A stretch of DNA of 64,000 bases from Candidatus Nitrotoga sp. CP45. Its GTDB lineage: Bacteria > Pseudomonadota > Gammaproteobacteria > Burkholderiales > Gallionellaceae. Positions 26,008 through 34,636 of the stretch are shown here, piece by piece. Below the pieces are notes generated by a model that searched no databases, had not been told where the DNA came from, and was given only the letters and a program-made list of their open reading frames with translations. The stretch lies in assembly GCA_945874105.1 (NCBI GenBank), contig CAMCFJ010000007.1:1-64000 (forward strand). The letters run 5' to 3'. How positions within the stretch are numbered: position 1 is the first letter of the stretch; each line of letters opens with the position of its first letter. The position numbers and the translations under genes were made by a program.

Positions 26008-26574
26008 ATGCCACTCAATATCCCGAATCTGCTGACTTGGTTTCGCATTATGCTCATACCGGTGTTTCTCGGTGTGTTCTACGTATCTGACGCAACACTT
26101 TCCCTGCACCACAAGCATTTAGTCAGCACGGTAATATTCGCGTTGGCTGCTCTCACCGATTGGCTAGATGGTTATCTGGCGCGTGCACTCAATCAAACTT
26201 CCGCCTTTGGCGCATTCCTCGATCCAGTCGCGGATAAGCTGATGGTGGCTGCTGCATTGATTGTGCTGGTAAAGCTTGGCTATGTGGATATGGTTATTGC
26301 TTTCATCATTATCGGTCGTGAAATCGCCATCTCTGCCTTACGTGAATGGATGGCTCAGCTTGGAGAAAGCAAGAGCACTGCGGTTTCCATGCTAGGCAAG
26401 GTGAAAACTGCATTGCAGATGATTGCCATATTGCTGCTGCTTTGCCATGATTCGCTGGCTGGTTTGCCGACTAATACATTGGGTACGTTGCTGATTTATC
26501 TTGCTGCTGTTTTGACATTATGGTCAATGATCTATTACTTGAAACTCGCGCTGCCACAAATTGCACGCAAATAG
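26008..26574 (+). CDS. pgsA: CDP-diacylglycerol-glycerol-3-phosphate 3-phosphatidyltransferase
   Basis: PgsA makes phosphatidylglycerol phosphate, the committed step to phosphatidylglycerol and cardiolipin, in the inner membrane. The 188-residue protein has the CDP-alcohol phosphotransferase signature DWLDGYLARALNQTSAFGAF LDPVADK (DGx2ARx8Gx3Dx3D) with its four Asp. It also has the opening MPLNIPNLLTWFRIMLIPVF and several TM helices. The order uvrC-pgsA is conserved in many proteobacteria and the two-base gap implies co-transcription. Confidence 0.95.
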   Translation: MPLNIPNLLTWFRIMLIPVFLGVFYVSDATLSLHHKHLVSTVIFALAALTDWLDGYLARALNQTSAFGAFLDPVADKLMVAAALIVLVKLGYVDMVIAFIIIGREIAISALREWMAQLGESKSTAVSMLGKVKTALQMIAILLLLCHDSLAGLPTNTLGTLLIYLAAVLTLWSMIYYLKLALPQIARK

Positions 26575-26698
26575 CGGGGGCATTATGTTGCATAAAGTGC
26601 CAAATTCCAGTGGCAAGGTGGCATGAAATAAAATTTCGCCATCGGGCTATATGGAAATGAATATTTCATCAGGCCTGTCACAAGTAACTAGAAGATTA

Positions 26699-26727
26699 TT
26701 GATTCTTTGCCCCATGCAAGGTATACT
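26699..26727 (+). promoter_or_regulatory. promoter of the tRNA-Pro/Arg/His cluster
   Basis: TTGATT at 26699-26704 and TATACT at 26722-26727 are 17 bases apart. The -10 is followed by a GC-rich discriminator (GCTCCGC), and the tRNA-Pro gene begins eleven bases after the -10. A GC-rich discriminator is typical of stringently controlled stable-RNA promoters. Confidence 0.75.
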
Positions 26728-26737
26728 GCTCCGCTTT

Positions 26738-26814
26738 CGGGGTGTAGCGTAGCCTGGTAGCGCGCCTGCTTTGGGAGCAGGATGTCGGGAGTTCGAATCT
26801 CTCCACCCCGACCA
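26738..26814 (+). tRNA. tRNA-Pro (TGG)
   Basis: A 77-nt cloverleaf with acceptor CGGGGTG/CACCCCG, anticodon arm CCTGCTTTGGGAGCAGG (anticodon TGG), a T-arm with GTTCGAATC and encoded CCA. It is the first gene of a three-tRNA transcript. Confidence 0.95.
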
Positions 26815-26857
26815 ATATATCTTAGTGGTACAGAGTCGAATGGCTCCACAGGAAATT

Positions 26858-26934
26858 GTGCCCGTAGCTCAACCGGATAGAGCACCAGCCTTCTAAGCTG
26901 GGGGTTGCTGGTTCGATTCCAGTCGGGCACACCA
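26858..26934 (+). tRNA. tRNA-Arg (TCT)
   Basis: A 77-nt cloverleaf with acceptor GTGCCCG/CGGGCAC, anticodon arm CCAGCCTTCTAAGCTGG (anticodon TCT), T-loop TTCGATT and encoded CCA. Confidence 0.95.
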
Positions 26935-26963
26935 ACGTCATATCTTGTTGAGTTTTACCCCGT

Positions 26964-27040
26964 GGTGGCTGTAGCTCAGTTGGTAGAGCCCCGGATTGTG
27001 ATTCCGGTTGTCGTGGGTTCGAGCCCCATCAGTCACCCCA
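26964..27040 (+). tRNA. tRNA-His (GTG)
   Basis: The acceptor stem is GTGGCTG/CAGTCAC with an encoded G at -1 (26964) opposite C73, the hallmark of tRNA-His. The anticodon arm is CCGGATTGTGATTCCGG (anticodon GTG). CCA is encoded. Confidence 0.95.
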
Positions 27041-27051
27041 TATAGAATAAG

Positions 27052-27077
27052 GCTTGCAGCGATGCAGGCTTTTTTTA
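27052..27077 (+). terminator. rho-independent terminator of the tRNA cluster
   Basis: GCTTGCA, loop GCGA, TGCAGGC, then seven T, twelve bases after tRNA-His. Confidence 0.85.
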
Positions 27078-27351
27078 CATCTAGCGGTTTTGTGTCTATG
27101 TAAGGCTGGTGTAAGGTTTTCCGGTCAATGCACTCTACTCATGACTTCAGGAAGCCACCATGGGGCGGATGGGAATCGTGGTAGGTGAGCAAATGACCCC
27201 CAGACAAGATAAAGGCCAGTTGCTCGGCCAATATCCCACTGTGTCAGGCTAGTCGTTGCATCATAGTTAAATTTTGAGGCGACAACTAGCGTGACAGTCA
27301 CCGTGCCGACAACAATGCTAATATCCGCGCCTCATTTTTTGGTAGATTTCC

Positions 27352-28008
27352 ATGGCTAAACGTTATGATTTGATTGTGTTCGATTGGGATGGCACAGTGA
27401 TGGATTCCACAGCTGTGATAGCGAGTTCGATCCAGGCGGCATGTCGGGATTTGGGCTTGACCGAGCCTAGCGATGTCGCTGCGAAGCATGTAATTGGTCT
27501 GGGGTTGAATGAAGCGCTGCGCCAAGCCGTGCCGGATTTGCAGGAGAATCAGCGCGATGATCTGGTGGCACGGTACCGCCATCATTTCCTGGCGCAGGGT
27601 GAGGCTATTCCATTGTTCGAGGGAGCGCAGCAGACCATTGCGGAGTTGCATGCTGCCGGGCACTGGCTGGCTGTGGCGACAGGCAAAAGCCGGCAGGGAT
27701 TACAGCGGGCCATGCAAACCAGCGGGATGGAGTCTTACTTCCACGCTACCCGCACGGCAGACCAAACATTTTCCAAGCCGCATCCGGCGATGTTGCTGGA
27801 AATAATGGATCAACTTGGAGTTGCAGCGCAGCGTGCGCTGATGGTGGGCGATACTACACATGATTTGCAAATGGCGCGTAACGCCGGTGTGGATGCGATT
27901 GGCATGACGCACGGCGCGCATCCGGTAGACCAGTTGCGTGCCCTGAAACCGCTGGCGTTGATGGACGATTTTGTCGGACTGCGCGCATGGTTTAAAGAAT
28001 ACGCCTGA
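27352..28008 (+). CDS. HAD-superfamily hydrolase, phosphoglycolate-phosphatase-like
   Basis: The 218 residues hold all HAD motifs: the nucleophile FDWDGTVMDS, motif II VATGKSRQG, motif III FSKPHPAML and motif IV MVGDTTHDLQMARNAGVDAI. The helical cap at about 20-85 puts it in subfamily IA, near Gph. It probably removes phosphate from a small metabolite, but the substrate is not decided by sequence. It and sppA are often linked next to rluC in betaproteobacteria. Here it begins some 300 bases after the tRNA cluster, and that gap (27078-27351) shows no gene. Confidence 0.85.
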   Translation: MAKRYDLIVFDWDGTVMDSTAVIASSIQAACRDLGLTEPSDVAAKHVIGLGLNEALRQAVPDLQENQRDDLVARYRHHFLAQGEAIPLFEGAQQTIAELHAAGHWLAVATGKSRQGLQRAMQTSGMESYFHATRTADQTFSKPHPAMLLEIMDQLGVAAQRALMVGDTTHDLQMARNAGVDAIGMTHGAHPVDQLRALKPLALMDDFVGLRAWFKEYA

Positions 28009-28187
28009 TATACTGGAGGGCAACTCTAAAAATTCAGATTTCGTTACAATATGTTGTTGCTCACAAAAAATGTTTCCTTACATATCAATTATATGCTGCG
28101 TCAACATTTTTTATTCGCGCCTAGTCTTGTTTAGAACTCTTAATTTTTAGAGGTGCCCTGGGTGCAGATTTTTATTGAGGAATAATT

Positions 28188-29135
28188 ATGTCAGAACAAA
28201 ACAATAACTGGGAACGCGGCGTGTTGGAGAAGCTCGCTATGTCGGCCATTCAGGAGCAGCGCCGGGCGCGCCACTGGGGTATTTTTTTCAAGGTGCTGAC
28301 GTTTGGCTATCTCTCCATTTTGTTATTCCTGTTTATGGGCTGGATGGGCAAATCCGAGTCGCGGCTAAGCGGCAAGCACACTGCGCTGGTGGAAATGCAT
28401 GGCGTGATCGCGGCTGAGACCGCAGCCAATGCCGACAGCGTTATGAGCAGCCTGCAGGATGCATTCAAGGATAGTCACACGCAAGGAGTGATTCTGCGAA
28501 TGGACAGCCCCGGCGGTAGTCCGGTGCAATCGGGTAATATTAATGATGAAATCCGCCGTTTGCGTGCCAAGTATCCAAAGATCCCGTTGTATGTAGTAAT
28601 TGAAGATATATGCGCTTCCGGCTGTTATTACGTGGCGGCGGCGGCGGACAAGATTTTTGTCAATAAAGGGAGCTTGGTTGGGTCAATCGGCGTGTTGATG
28701 GATAGTTTTGGCTTTACTGGCACGATGGACAAGCTGGGTGTGGAGCGCCGCTTGATGACGGCGGGCGTGAACAAGGGTTTCATGGATCCATTTTCGCCAG
28801 TTAATGTGGGACAGCAGGAACATGCTAAAAATATGCTCGCCGAAATTCACCAGCAATTTATTGATATAGTGAAACAAGGACGCGGCAAGCGTCTGAAGGA
28901 ATCGCCTGATATATTCAGCGGCTTGATCTGGACCGGTCAAAAGAGCATTGAGCTGGGCTTGGCGGATGGCATGGGCAGTATGGATAGCGTGGCGCGCGAT
29001 GTAATCAAGGCAGAAAACATTGTCGATTTCACAACCCATGAAGGTATCGCTGAGCGGCTCGCCAAGCGTTTTGGTGCGGGAGTGGCGAGCGCTTTTCCGG
29101 GTGTATCTACACAGGCTGGCATCAAACTACGTTAA
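28188..29135 (+). CDS. sppA: signal peptide peptidase SppA, 36-kDa type (S49 serine protease)
   Basis: SppA digests cleaved signal peptides in the inner membrane, facing the periplasm. The 315-residue protein has one N-terminal TM segment (VLTFGYLSILLFLFMGWMG, about 36-54). The S49 core follows, with RMDSPGGSPVQSGNINDEI and the catalytic Ser in EDICASGCYYVAAAADKIF (near 144). After GSLVGSIGVLMDSFGFTGTM comes the Lys of MDKLGVE (near 182), the Ser/Lys dyad partner. GLADGMGS lies near the end. It is the short form, as in many betaproteobacteria. A GAGGAAT site precedes the ATG. Confidence 0.92.
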   Translation: MSEQNNNWERGVLEKLAMSAIQEQRRARHWGIFFKVLTFGYLSILLFLFMGWMGKSESRLSGKHTALVEMHGVIAAETAANADSVMSSLQDAFKDSHTQGVILRMDSPGGSPVQSGNINDEIRRLRAKYPKIPLYVVIEDICASGCYYVAAAADKIFVNKGSLVGSIGVLMDSFGFTGTMDKLGVERRLMTAGVNKGFMDPFSPVNVGQQEHAKNMLAEIHQQFIDIVKQGRGKRLKESPDIFSGLIWTGQKSIELGLADGMGSMDSVARDVIKAENIVDFTTHEGIAERLAKRFGAGVASAFPGVSTQAGIKLR

Positions 29136-29141
29136 GGCTAC

Positions 29142-29248
29142 GCTGAACAAGTCCCTCCGTTCGGGCTGAGCCTGTCGAAGCCAATAGCAACTTATTGATT
29201 CACAGGGAGTACGTTTCGACAAGCTCAACGCGAACGGACTTGTTCAGC
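29142..29248. repeat. 107-bp imperfect inverted repeat after sppA
   Basis: The ends GCTGAACAAGTCC (29142) and GGACTTGTTCAGC (to 29248) are exact complements. Inside them CCGTTCGGGCTGAGCCTGTC GAA is answered by TTCGACAAGCTCAACGCGAA CGG. It looks like a REP/MITE-type dispersed hairpin and could also end sppA transcription. Confidence 0.75.
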
Positions 29249-29291
29249 ATTGTCTTAAATCCGATTCCTTTAGGGTGTCTCTAAAAATGGT

Positions 29292-29909
29292 TCACTTCAA
29301 CAGAGGTTTCAGCTTGGCCATGATAGTCTGGAGAATTTGCGCTTGCGCCGATGCTGTGGGGTGCAAGTCGTCGGCCTGAAATTGTTCCGGCGGAACATTT
29401 TCAAGCATGAACGGAACCAGCTCCACACGGTGGCGCTGCGCCAGCCGGGAAAAAATCGCCTTGAATTGATCCGTGTAGTTTTTGCCATAATTGGGCGGCA
29501 ACTGAATTCCCACTAGCAGTACTTTTCTGTTGTCTTGGCGTGATTGTTTGATAATAGCGCTGAGATTGCTCTCGATAATGGCGAAAGGCACGCCGCGCAG
29601 GCCGTCATTGGCACCCAGTTCCAGAATGACAATGTTGGGGGAATGCTGACGCAAGGCTTGGGCAATGCGCTGCCGTCCGCCAATGGCTGTTTCGCCGCTG
29701 ATGCTGGCGTTAACAACTTTATATTGTGGATGGCTGAGTTGTAATTCTTCCTGCAACAGATTGACCCAGCCCGATTCCCGTGGGATGCCATACGCTGCCG
29801 ATAGACTATCGCCAAACACCAGTATGGTTTGTTGTTGCGCGCCACTCACCCTAGGCAGCAGGCAACACACACATAATAAAACTGATTGAAAGAAAGTAGG
29901 AAATTTCAT
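29292..29909 (-). CDS. tesA: TesA-like arylesterase / lysophospholipase L1 (SGNH hydrolase)
   Basis: From the ATG at 29909 the 205 residues begin with a signal peptide (MKFPTFFQSVLLCVCCLLPR VSGA), so the enzyme is periplasmic. SGNH blocks are clear: block I VFGDSLSAAYG (Ser), block II SGETAIGG (Gly), block III GANDGLRG (Asn) and block V DDLHPTASA (Asp, His). Relatives hydrolyse thioesters, lysophospholipids and aryl esters. The ATG overlaps the ATG of the divergent ABC ATPase in the palindrome CATG. A longer upstream frame is open to 30098 but runs through the ATPase gene and lacks family similarity. Confidence 0.9.
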   Translation of the reverse strand: MKFPTFFQSVLLCVCCLLPRVSGAQQQTILVFGDSLSAAYGIPRESGWVNLLQEELQLSHPQYKVVNASISGETAIGGRQRIAQALRQHSPNIVILELGANDGLRGVPFAIIESNLSAIIKQSRQDNRKVLLVGIQLPPNYGKNYTDQFKAIFSRLAQRHRVELVPFMLENVPPEQFQADDLHPTASAQAQILQTIMAKLKPLLK

Positions 29910-30576
29910 GGCGTCTATTTTGCGGGCAATGAATCTGGGTAAGCAAGTAGAAAGTGGTGGCCAGCCTCTTGTTATCTTGCACGAGGTCAGCTTTACCGTC
30001 GAGCCGGGCGACAGCCTTGCAATTCTGGGTGCGTCCGGTTCCGGTAAGTCTACTCTATTGGGATTGTTGGCAGGGCTGGACGTGCCCAGTAGCGGCACAG
30101 TGTATCTCGACGGAGTTGATATTTTTTCTTTCGATGAAGATGAACGCGCACGTTTGCGTGGTCGTCTGGCAGGTTTTGTTTTCCAATCATTTCAGTTGCT
30201 GCCAGCCTTGACCGCGCTGGAAAACGTGATGTTGCCGCTGGAATTACGCGGCGCGTCCGATGCGCGCGATCGTGCAACAGCTGCCTTGCAGCGCGTGGGG
30301 CTGGTCGCGCGTTTGAGTCATTTACCCAAACATTTGTCCGGCGGCGAGCAACAGCGCGTGGCGATGGCGCGTGCGTTTGTCGTGCAGCCGAAAATCCTGT
30401 TCGCAGACGAACCTACAGGCAATCTCGACGCCGCAACTGGCGGCCAGATCATTGATCTGATGCTTGAGTTAAACGGTGCGCAGGGCACCACGCTTATATT
30501 GGTTACTCATGATGAAGCGCTGGCGCAACAGTGTGGTCGGCAGTTGCATTTGGCGGCAGGGCGGATTGTGCCGTGA
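29908..30576 (+). CDS. ybbA: ABC transporter ATP-binding protein, LolD/YbbA type
   Basis: The 222-residue ATPase has Walker A LGASGSGKSTLLGLLAGLD, Q-loop FVFQSFQLLPALTALENV, signature LSGGEQQRVAMARA, Walker B ILFADEPTGNLD and the switch His in LVTHDEAL. It belongs to the MacB/LolD/YbbA branch that drives FtsX-like permeases without pumping through the membrane. It overlaps the permease gene by GTGA. A divergent TesA-like esterase next to YbbA-YbbP is also the E. coli order, which supports the names. AGTAGGAAA seven bases ahead of its ATG lies inside the esterase coding sequence. Confidence 0.9.
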   Translation: MASILRAMNLGKQVESGGQPLVILHEVSFTVEPGDSLAILGASGSGKSTLLGLLAGLDVPSSGTVYLDGVDIFSFDEDERARLRGRLAGFVFQSFQLLPALTALENVMLPLELRGASDARDRATAALQRVGLVARLSHLPKHLSGGEQQRVAMARAFVVQPKILFADEPTGNLDAATGGQIIDLMLELNGAQGTTLILVTHDEALAQQCGRQLHLAAGRIVP

Positions 30577-33035
30577 ATATATTGCATCTATCATGGCTCA
30601 TGCTGCGGCGGGACTGGCGCACCGGGGAATGGCGCGTGCTACTTATCGCTTTGGTGCTGGCGGTGGGCAGCATTGCTACCGTGGGACTGTTTGCCAACCG
30701 GGTTGGCCTGGCTCTGCAGCAGGAAGCTACCAGCCTTTTGGGTGCCGATCTGCGCCTTGTCGCCACGCATCCATTCCCGCCATCTTATCGGGCAGCCGCA
30801 CTGCAACGGGGTCTGCGCGTGGTCGAGGTTGTGACTTTTCCCAGCATGGTGGTTTACGGCCAACAAAACGTGCTGGCGGAAATTCAGGCGGCGGAAGAAG
30901 GCTACCCGCTGCGCGGCAAAATCCACATTGATGATGGCACGCCACACGTCGCGCAAGGCATCCCTGCGCCGGGCACGGTGTGGGCGGATAAGCGTTTGCT
31001 GCAACGCATGGGATTGCAGCTGGGCAATGAAGTTGCCATCGGCGCACTGCACATGCGTGTGGCTGCGCGCGTGGTACGCGACGTGGATCAGTCTGTCGGC
31101 TTCGCCAGTTTTTCACCACGTGTGCTGATAAATGCAGCCGATCTGCCAGCTAGCGGCCTGATTCAACCCGGTAGTCGCATCAGCTACAGAATCCTGTTTG
31201 CAGGTGACTCGGCACAACTTGCCGACTTGCGTGCCTGGCTGAAAGGACGGCTGTTAGCGGGTGAAAAACTGGAGGACGTGCGCGATGCGCGTCCGGAAAT
31301 TCGAACTGCGCTGGAGCGTGCCGAACATTTTTTAGGGCTGGCGGCGCTTACTGCTGTAGTGCTGGCAGGTGTGGCGATGGCATTGGCCGCGAGCCATTTC
31401 ATCATGCGCCATCTTGACACCTGCGCCATGATGCGCTGTTTGGGGGCAACGCAGGCGCAGGTATTGCGCATTTTTATGGTTCAGTTTTTGCTGCTGGGTG
31501 GTTTTGCCATATTGCTGGGTGGCTTGCTCGGTTACGCGGCTCAATCCGCACTGGTGCAGTCCATCGAAGCCATGCGTGAAGCTGCTTTGCCCCCGCCGGG
31601 TTGGCTACCATTGTGGCAGGCTGCAGCCAGCGGCATGGCGCTCTTGTTTGGATTTGCTTTCCTGCCGTTGTGGCAGTTGAAAAGAGTGCCGCCGTTACGC
31701 GTTATCCGTCGTGAATTGGGCATGCCGCCGGCGCGCACCGGCTTGCTGTATGTGTCAGGTGCTGCTGTGCTGAGCGTGCTATTCCTGTGGCAGGCCGGTT
31801 CGCTCAAGCTGGGCTTGACCGTGTTGGCGGGCTTGATAGCTGGCATGTTGTTGTTTGGTCTGCTGGCATGGCTTGCCGTGCGCACTTTGACCTGGCTGCC
31901 CCTGCGCGGGAGTCACGCCTTTGCGAATTTGGCCAGACACGGGCGCACGAATGCGCTGCAAATTGTGGCACTAAGCTTAGGTGGCATGGCCTTGCTGCTG
32001 CTTACCTTTGTGCGTGCCGACCTGTTGGAAAGCTGGCGTAGCCGCATGCCGCCTAATGCGCCGAATCGCTTTATCGTCAACATCCAGCCCGATCAGCGCG
32101 CCGCGATAAATAATTTCTTCACACAGCAGCAATTACCCGCGCCACAACTGTTTCCCATGGTGCGTGGGCGGCTGATAGCAATCAATAACCACCCGATCAG
32201 CGGGAACAATTACCCCGAGGCGCGTGCCCGTGCGCTAGTGGAACGCGAGTTTAATTTATCCTGGTCAGATCAGTTGCCAACTGATAATGCCTTGGTACAG
32301 GGTGCATGGTGGGGGCAGGGCGCGTCATCGGTGTTGTCGGTGGAAGAGGGAATAGCCAAAACGCTGGGTATCAACATGGGCGATACACTGACTTACGACG
32401 TGGCGGGCAGCTCGTTCAGCGCGCAAGTGGTAAACCTGCGCAAGGTACAGTGGGATTCCATGCAGGTGAATTTTTACGTAATCACTGCGCCCGATATGAT
32501 GAAAGATTTTCCGGCTAGCTACCTGACCAGCTTCTATTTGCCAGCTGATAAGGCGCAGGCAAGCGATGCGTTGATCAAAGCCTTCCCCAACCTGCTGCTG
32601 ATAGATACCGATGCGGTGATCGAACAAGTCCGCCAAATCATTGCTCAAATAGCCAAAACTATGAGCGCGGTCTTCCTGTTTACCCTGCTGAGCGGTTTGG
32701 CGGTGCTCTATGCTGCGCTGCTCGCAACGCAAGATGAACGCATTCATCAGGCCGCCATCCTGCGCACATTAGGAGCCGACAGCCGCTATTTACGGCGATT
32801 GCACCTGACCGAATTTGCCGTGCTGGGCGCATTGAGTGGCCTGTTCGCAGCAGCAGGTGGGACCTTGCTAGGCTGGGTGCTGGCAATTAAAGTACTGGAA
32901 ATTCCTTATCATTCGAGTGCGTTAATCTGGTTGGTTGGCGTGGGCGGCGGGATTGTTACGGTGACCTTGGCAGGATGGTTGGCTACGCGGCGGGTAGCGC
33001 AGATGTCGCCGTTACAGGTGTTGCAATCTGTTTAA
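30573..33035 (+). CDS. ybbP: FtsX-like ABC permease, YbbP type
   Basis: From the GTG at 30573, which overlaps the ATPase TGA, the protein has 820 residues: MNILHLSWLMLRRDWRTGEW and one TM, a periplasmic domain, then two FtsX blocks. These are about 245-400 (LAALTAVVLAGVAMALAASH, LDTCAMMRCLGATQAQVLRI) and about 690-820 (LFTLLSGLAVLYAALLATQD, AAILRTLGADSRYLRRLHLT), with further TM segments between. Ten TM helices in this layout fit YbbP. Its job with YbbA and the esterase is not settled, although export or insertion of a hydrophobic envelope compound is the usual suggestion. The last 367 bases recur at 34637 and the last 43 at 35967. Confidence 0.88.
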   Translation: MNILHLSWLMLRRDWRTGEWRVLLIALVLAVGSIATVGLFANRVGLALQQEATSLLGADLRLVATHPFPPSYRAAALQRGLRVVEVVTFPSMVVYGQQNVLAEIQAAEEGYPLRGKIHIDDGTPHVAQGIPAPGTVWADKRLLQRMGLQLGNEVAIGALHMRVAARVVRDVDQSVGFASFSPRVLINAADLPASGLIQPGSRISYRILFAGDSAQLADLRAWLKGRLLAGEKLEDVRDARPEIRTALERAEHFLGLAALTAVVLAGVAMALAASHFIMRHLDTCAMMRCLGATQAQVLRIFMVQFLLLGGFAILLGGLLGYAAQSALVQSIEAMREAALPPPGWLPLWQAAASGMALLFGFAFLPLWQLKRVPPLRVIRRELGMPPARTGLLYVSGAAVLSVLFLWQAGSLKLGLTVLAGLIAGMLLFGLLAWLAVRTLTWLPLRGSHAFANLARHGRTNALQIVALSLGGMALLLLTFVRADLLESWRSRMPPNAPNRFIVNIQPDQRAAINNFFTQQQLPAPQLFPMVRGRLIAINNHPISGNNYPEARARALVEREFNLSWSDQLPTDNALVQGAWWGQGASSVLSVEEGIAKTLGINMGDTLTYDVAGSSFSAQVVNLRKVQWDSMQVNFYVITAPDMMKDFPASYLTSFYLPADKAQASDALIKAFPNLLLIDTDAVIEQVRQIIAQIAKTMSAVFLFTLLSGLAVLYAALLATQDERIHQAAILRTLGADSRYLRRLHLTEFAVLGALSGLFAAAGGTLLGWVLAIKVLEIPYHSSALIWLVGVGGGIVTVTLAGWLATRRVAQMSPLQVLQSV

Positions 33036-33324
33036 GTTAAAGGTGTGGTATTGAAGAATGGAATTGAGCCGGATTGATGTAGGGGACGAAAATATTTTTG
33101 GATTAAGAGTTCGTTGAATGCCGATTTGCTTTATTTATCAGGGGGGAAAAGTTTTAACAGGCAATTCGATATAGCCTGTTAAAGAACAGTACCGGGTTTA
33201 TCCGGAATTAGCGTGTTAATTCGGGTATATTTTTTTGCTTCATCCTTATGAGCTATTAGTTTTAAAAAGTGTTTTTGCTATTGTGAAAAGTTTGTAGAAA
33301 TAAAATATTAGTAGAGAAGATTCT

Positions 33325-34410
33325 ATGAAAGAACGCATTGTTGCAACCGCAGTGATAACTACATTTATGTGCGGTTTAGCATACGGGGAAGAAAAAAGTC
33401 CGGATTCTGCATTCACGTTCAGCGGTTATGTTGAAGCATATTACAGCCATGATTTAAATATGACTATCAATAACACCAAGCCATCATTTGTTTACAGTTA
33501 TAACAAAAATAATGAAGCTTCAGTGAATCTGGCTTTTGTGAAAGGATCTTACAACACGGACAACGTCAGAGTTAACCTTGCATTAGCCGGTGGTAGCTAT
33601 ATGAGTTCCAATTATGCGTCCGAGCCTGGCGTGTTGAATAATATTTATGAAAGTAACGTAGGCCTGAAGCTTTCTGCTAAAAATAACGTGTGGATTGATG
33701 TGGGAGTTTTTGCTTCACATCTGGGGTTTGAAAGTGCCGTGGGTAAAGATAATTGGACTTTGACCAGAAGTTTCAGCGCAGATAACACTCCTTATTATGA
33801 AACCGGCGCCAAAATCAGTTATACGTCAGAGAATGATGTATGGTTTGTGAGTGCATTGGTTTTAAATGGTTGGCAACGTATCAAACGCGTTGAAGGAAAT
33901 TCTTTCCCTTCGGTTGGTACGCAGGTTACATATAAACCGTCTGCGAAGCTAACGTTGAACTGGAGTACATTTGTTGGAAACGATAAACCCGATTACAACA
34001 AGAAAATGCGTTATTTCAACAATGTTTACGGGATTTTTCAGTTGGATAATCAGTTTGCCGCAATATTGGGTTTTGATATCGGTACTGAGCAAAAAAACAA
34101 GGGTTCGTCGGCCATGAATACGTGGGTTAACCCGTCCTTTATTTTAAGGTATACGCCAACAGCAAAAACTGCTGTCGCTGTGAGAGCTGAATATTATGAT
34201 GATCAAAATGGCGTCATTATCTCAACGGGTACTCCCAATGGTTTTAAAACCTGGGGCTTTTCAACCAATGTTGACTATGCCATAGCAAATAATATTGTGT
34301 GGAGAGGAGAGATTCGAAAATTCAATAGCAAAGATGCCGTTTTTACAAAGAATAATAATATGGTTAATAGCGAAACATTCGTGACGACGGCATTGGCTGT
34401 AAGTTTTTAA
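33325..34410 (+). CDS. porin, OmpL-like putative beta-barrel porin-2 family
   Basis: A signal peptide (MKERIVATAVITTFMCGLAYG) is followed by about 340 residues of alternating strands (FTFSGYVEAYYSHDLNM, NEASVNLAFVKGSYN, RVNLALAGGSYMSSNY, NVGLKLSAKNNVWIDVGVF). The C-terminus ends in Val-Ser-Phe, the outer-membrane sorting signal. SGYVEAYYSHDLN and the HLGFESAVGKDNWTLTRSF block match the putative porin-2 family. It probably forms a passive channel; no selectivity can be read. The gene is poorer in G+C than ybbP upstream. The 289-base gap before it has no other gene. Confidence 0.75.
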   Translation: MKERIVATAVITTFMCGLAYGEEKSPDSAFTFSGYVEAYYSHDLNMTINNTKPSFVYSYNKNNEASVNLAFVKGSYNTDNVRVNLALAGGSYMSSNYASEPGVLNNIYESNVGLKLSAKNNVWIDVGVFASHLGFESAVGKDNWTLTRSFSADNTPYYETGAKISYTSENDVWFVSALVLNGWQRIKRVEGNSFPSVGTQVTYKPSAKLTLNWSTFVGNDKPDYNKKMRYFNNVYGIFQLDNQFAAILGFDIGTEQKNKGSSAMNTWVNPSFILRYTPTAKTAVAVRAEYYDDQNGVIISTGTPNGFKTWGFSTNVDYAIANNIVWRGEIRKFNSKDAVFTKNNNMVNSETFVTTALAVSF

Positions 34411-34443
34411 TGAGATCACTGGCAGTGAAGTAGCTGCGACATC

Positions 34444-34483
34444 ATCTGACAGTTACCCGATTTGATCGAAGTGACTGTCAGAT
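34444..34483. terminator. hairpin downstream of the porin gene
   Basis: ATCTGACAGTTAC at 34444-34456 pairs with GTGACTGTCAGAT at 34471-34483 (one G-U). There is no T-run directly after it, so termination is likely but not certain. Confidence 0.5.
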
Positions 34484-34528
34484 CAAGTTTCGTTCAGGAC
34501 AAGTAAAAAAACCTATCGGTGTGTCCGA

Positions 34529-34620
34529 AGCTAAAGGGGTCAGCTTCGCATTGTTTTTTTGTTTCACTTTCGTTCATTACACCCTTTGAAATTTAATTCG
34601 AAGCTGACCCCGTTGACCCG
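34529..34620 (+). repeat. approximately 90-bp palindrome-ended repeat, copy 1
   Basis: The element opens with GGGGTCAGCTTCG and closes with the exact complement CGAAGCTGACCCC, then GTTGACCC. Its interior carries TTGTTTTTTTGTTTCACTTT and TTGAAATTTAATT. Copies 2 (35849) and 3 (44257) agree over nearly the whole length and lie in the same direction. The ends recall REP-type sequences mobilised by RAYT (Y1) transposases, but no such gene is in the window. Confidence 0.85.
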
Positions 34621-34636
34621 GAAGCTCCGTTGACCC

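Noticed and set aside
26688-26930. 80-codon open frame on the minus strand
   Set aside because: It runs antisense through the tRNA-Pro and tRNA-Arg genes.
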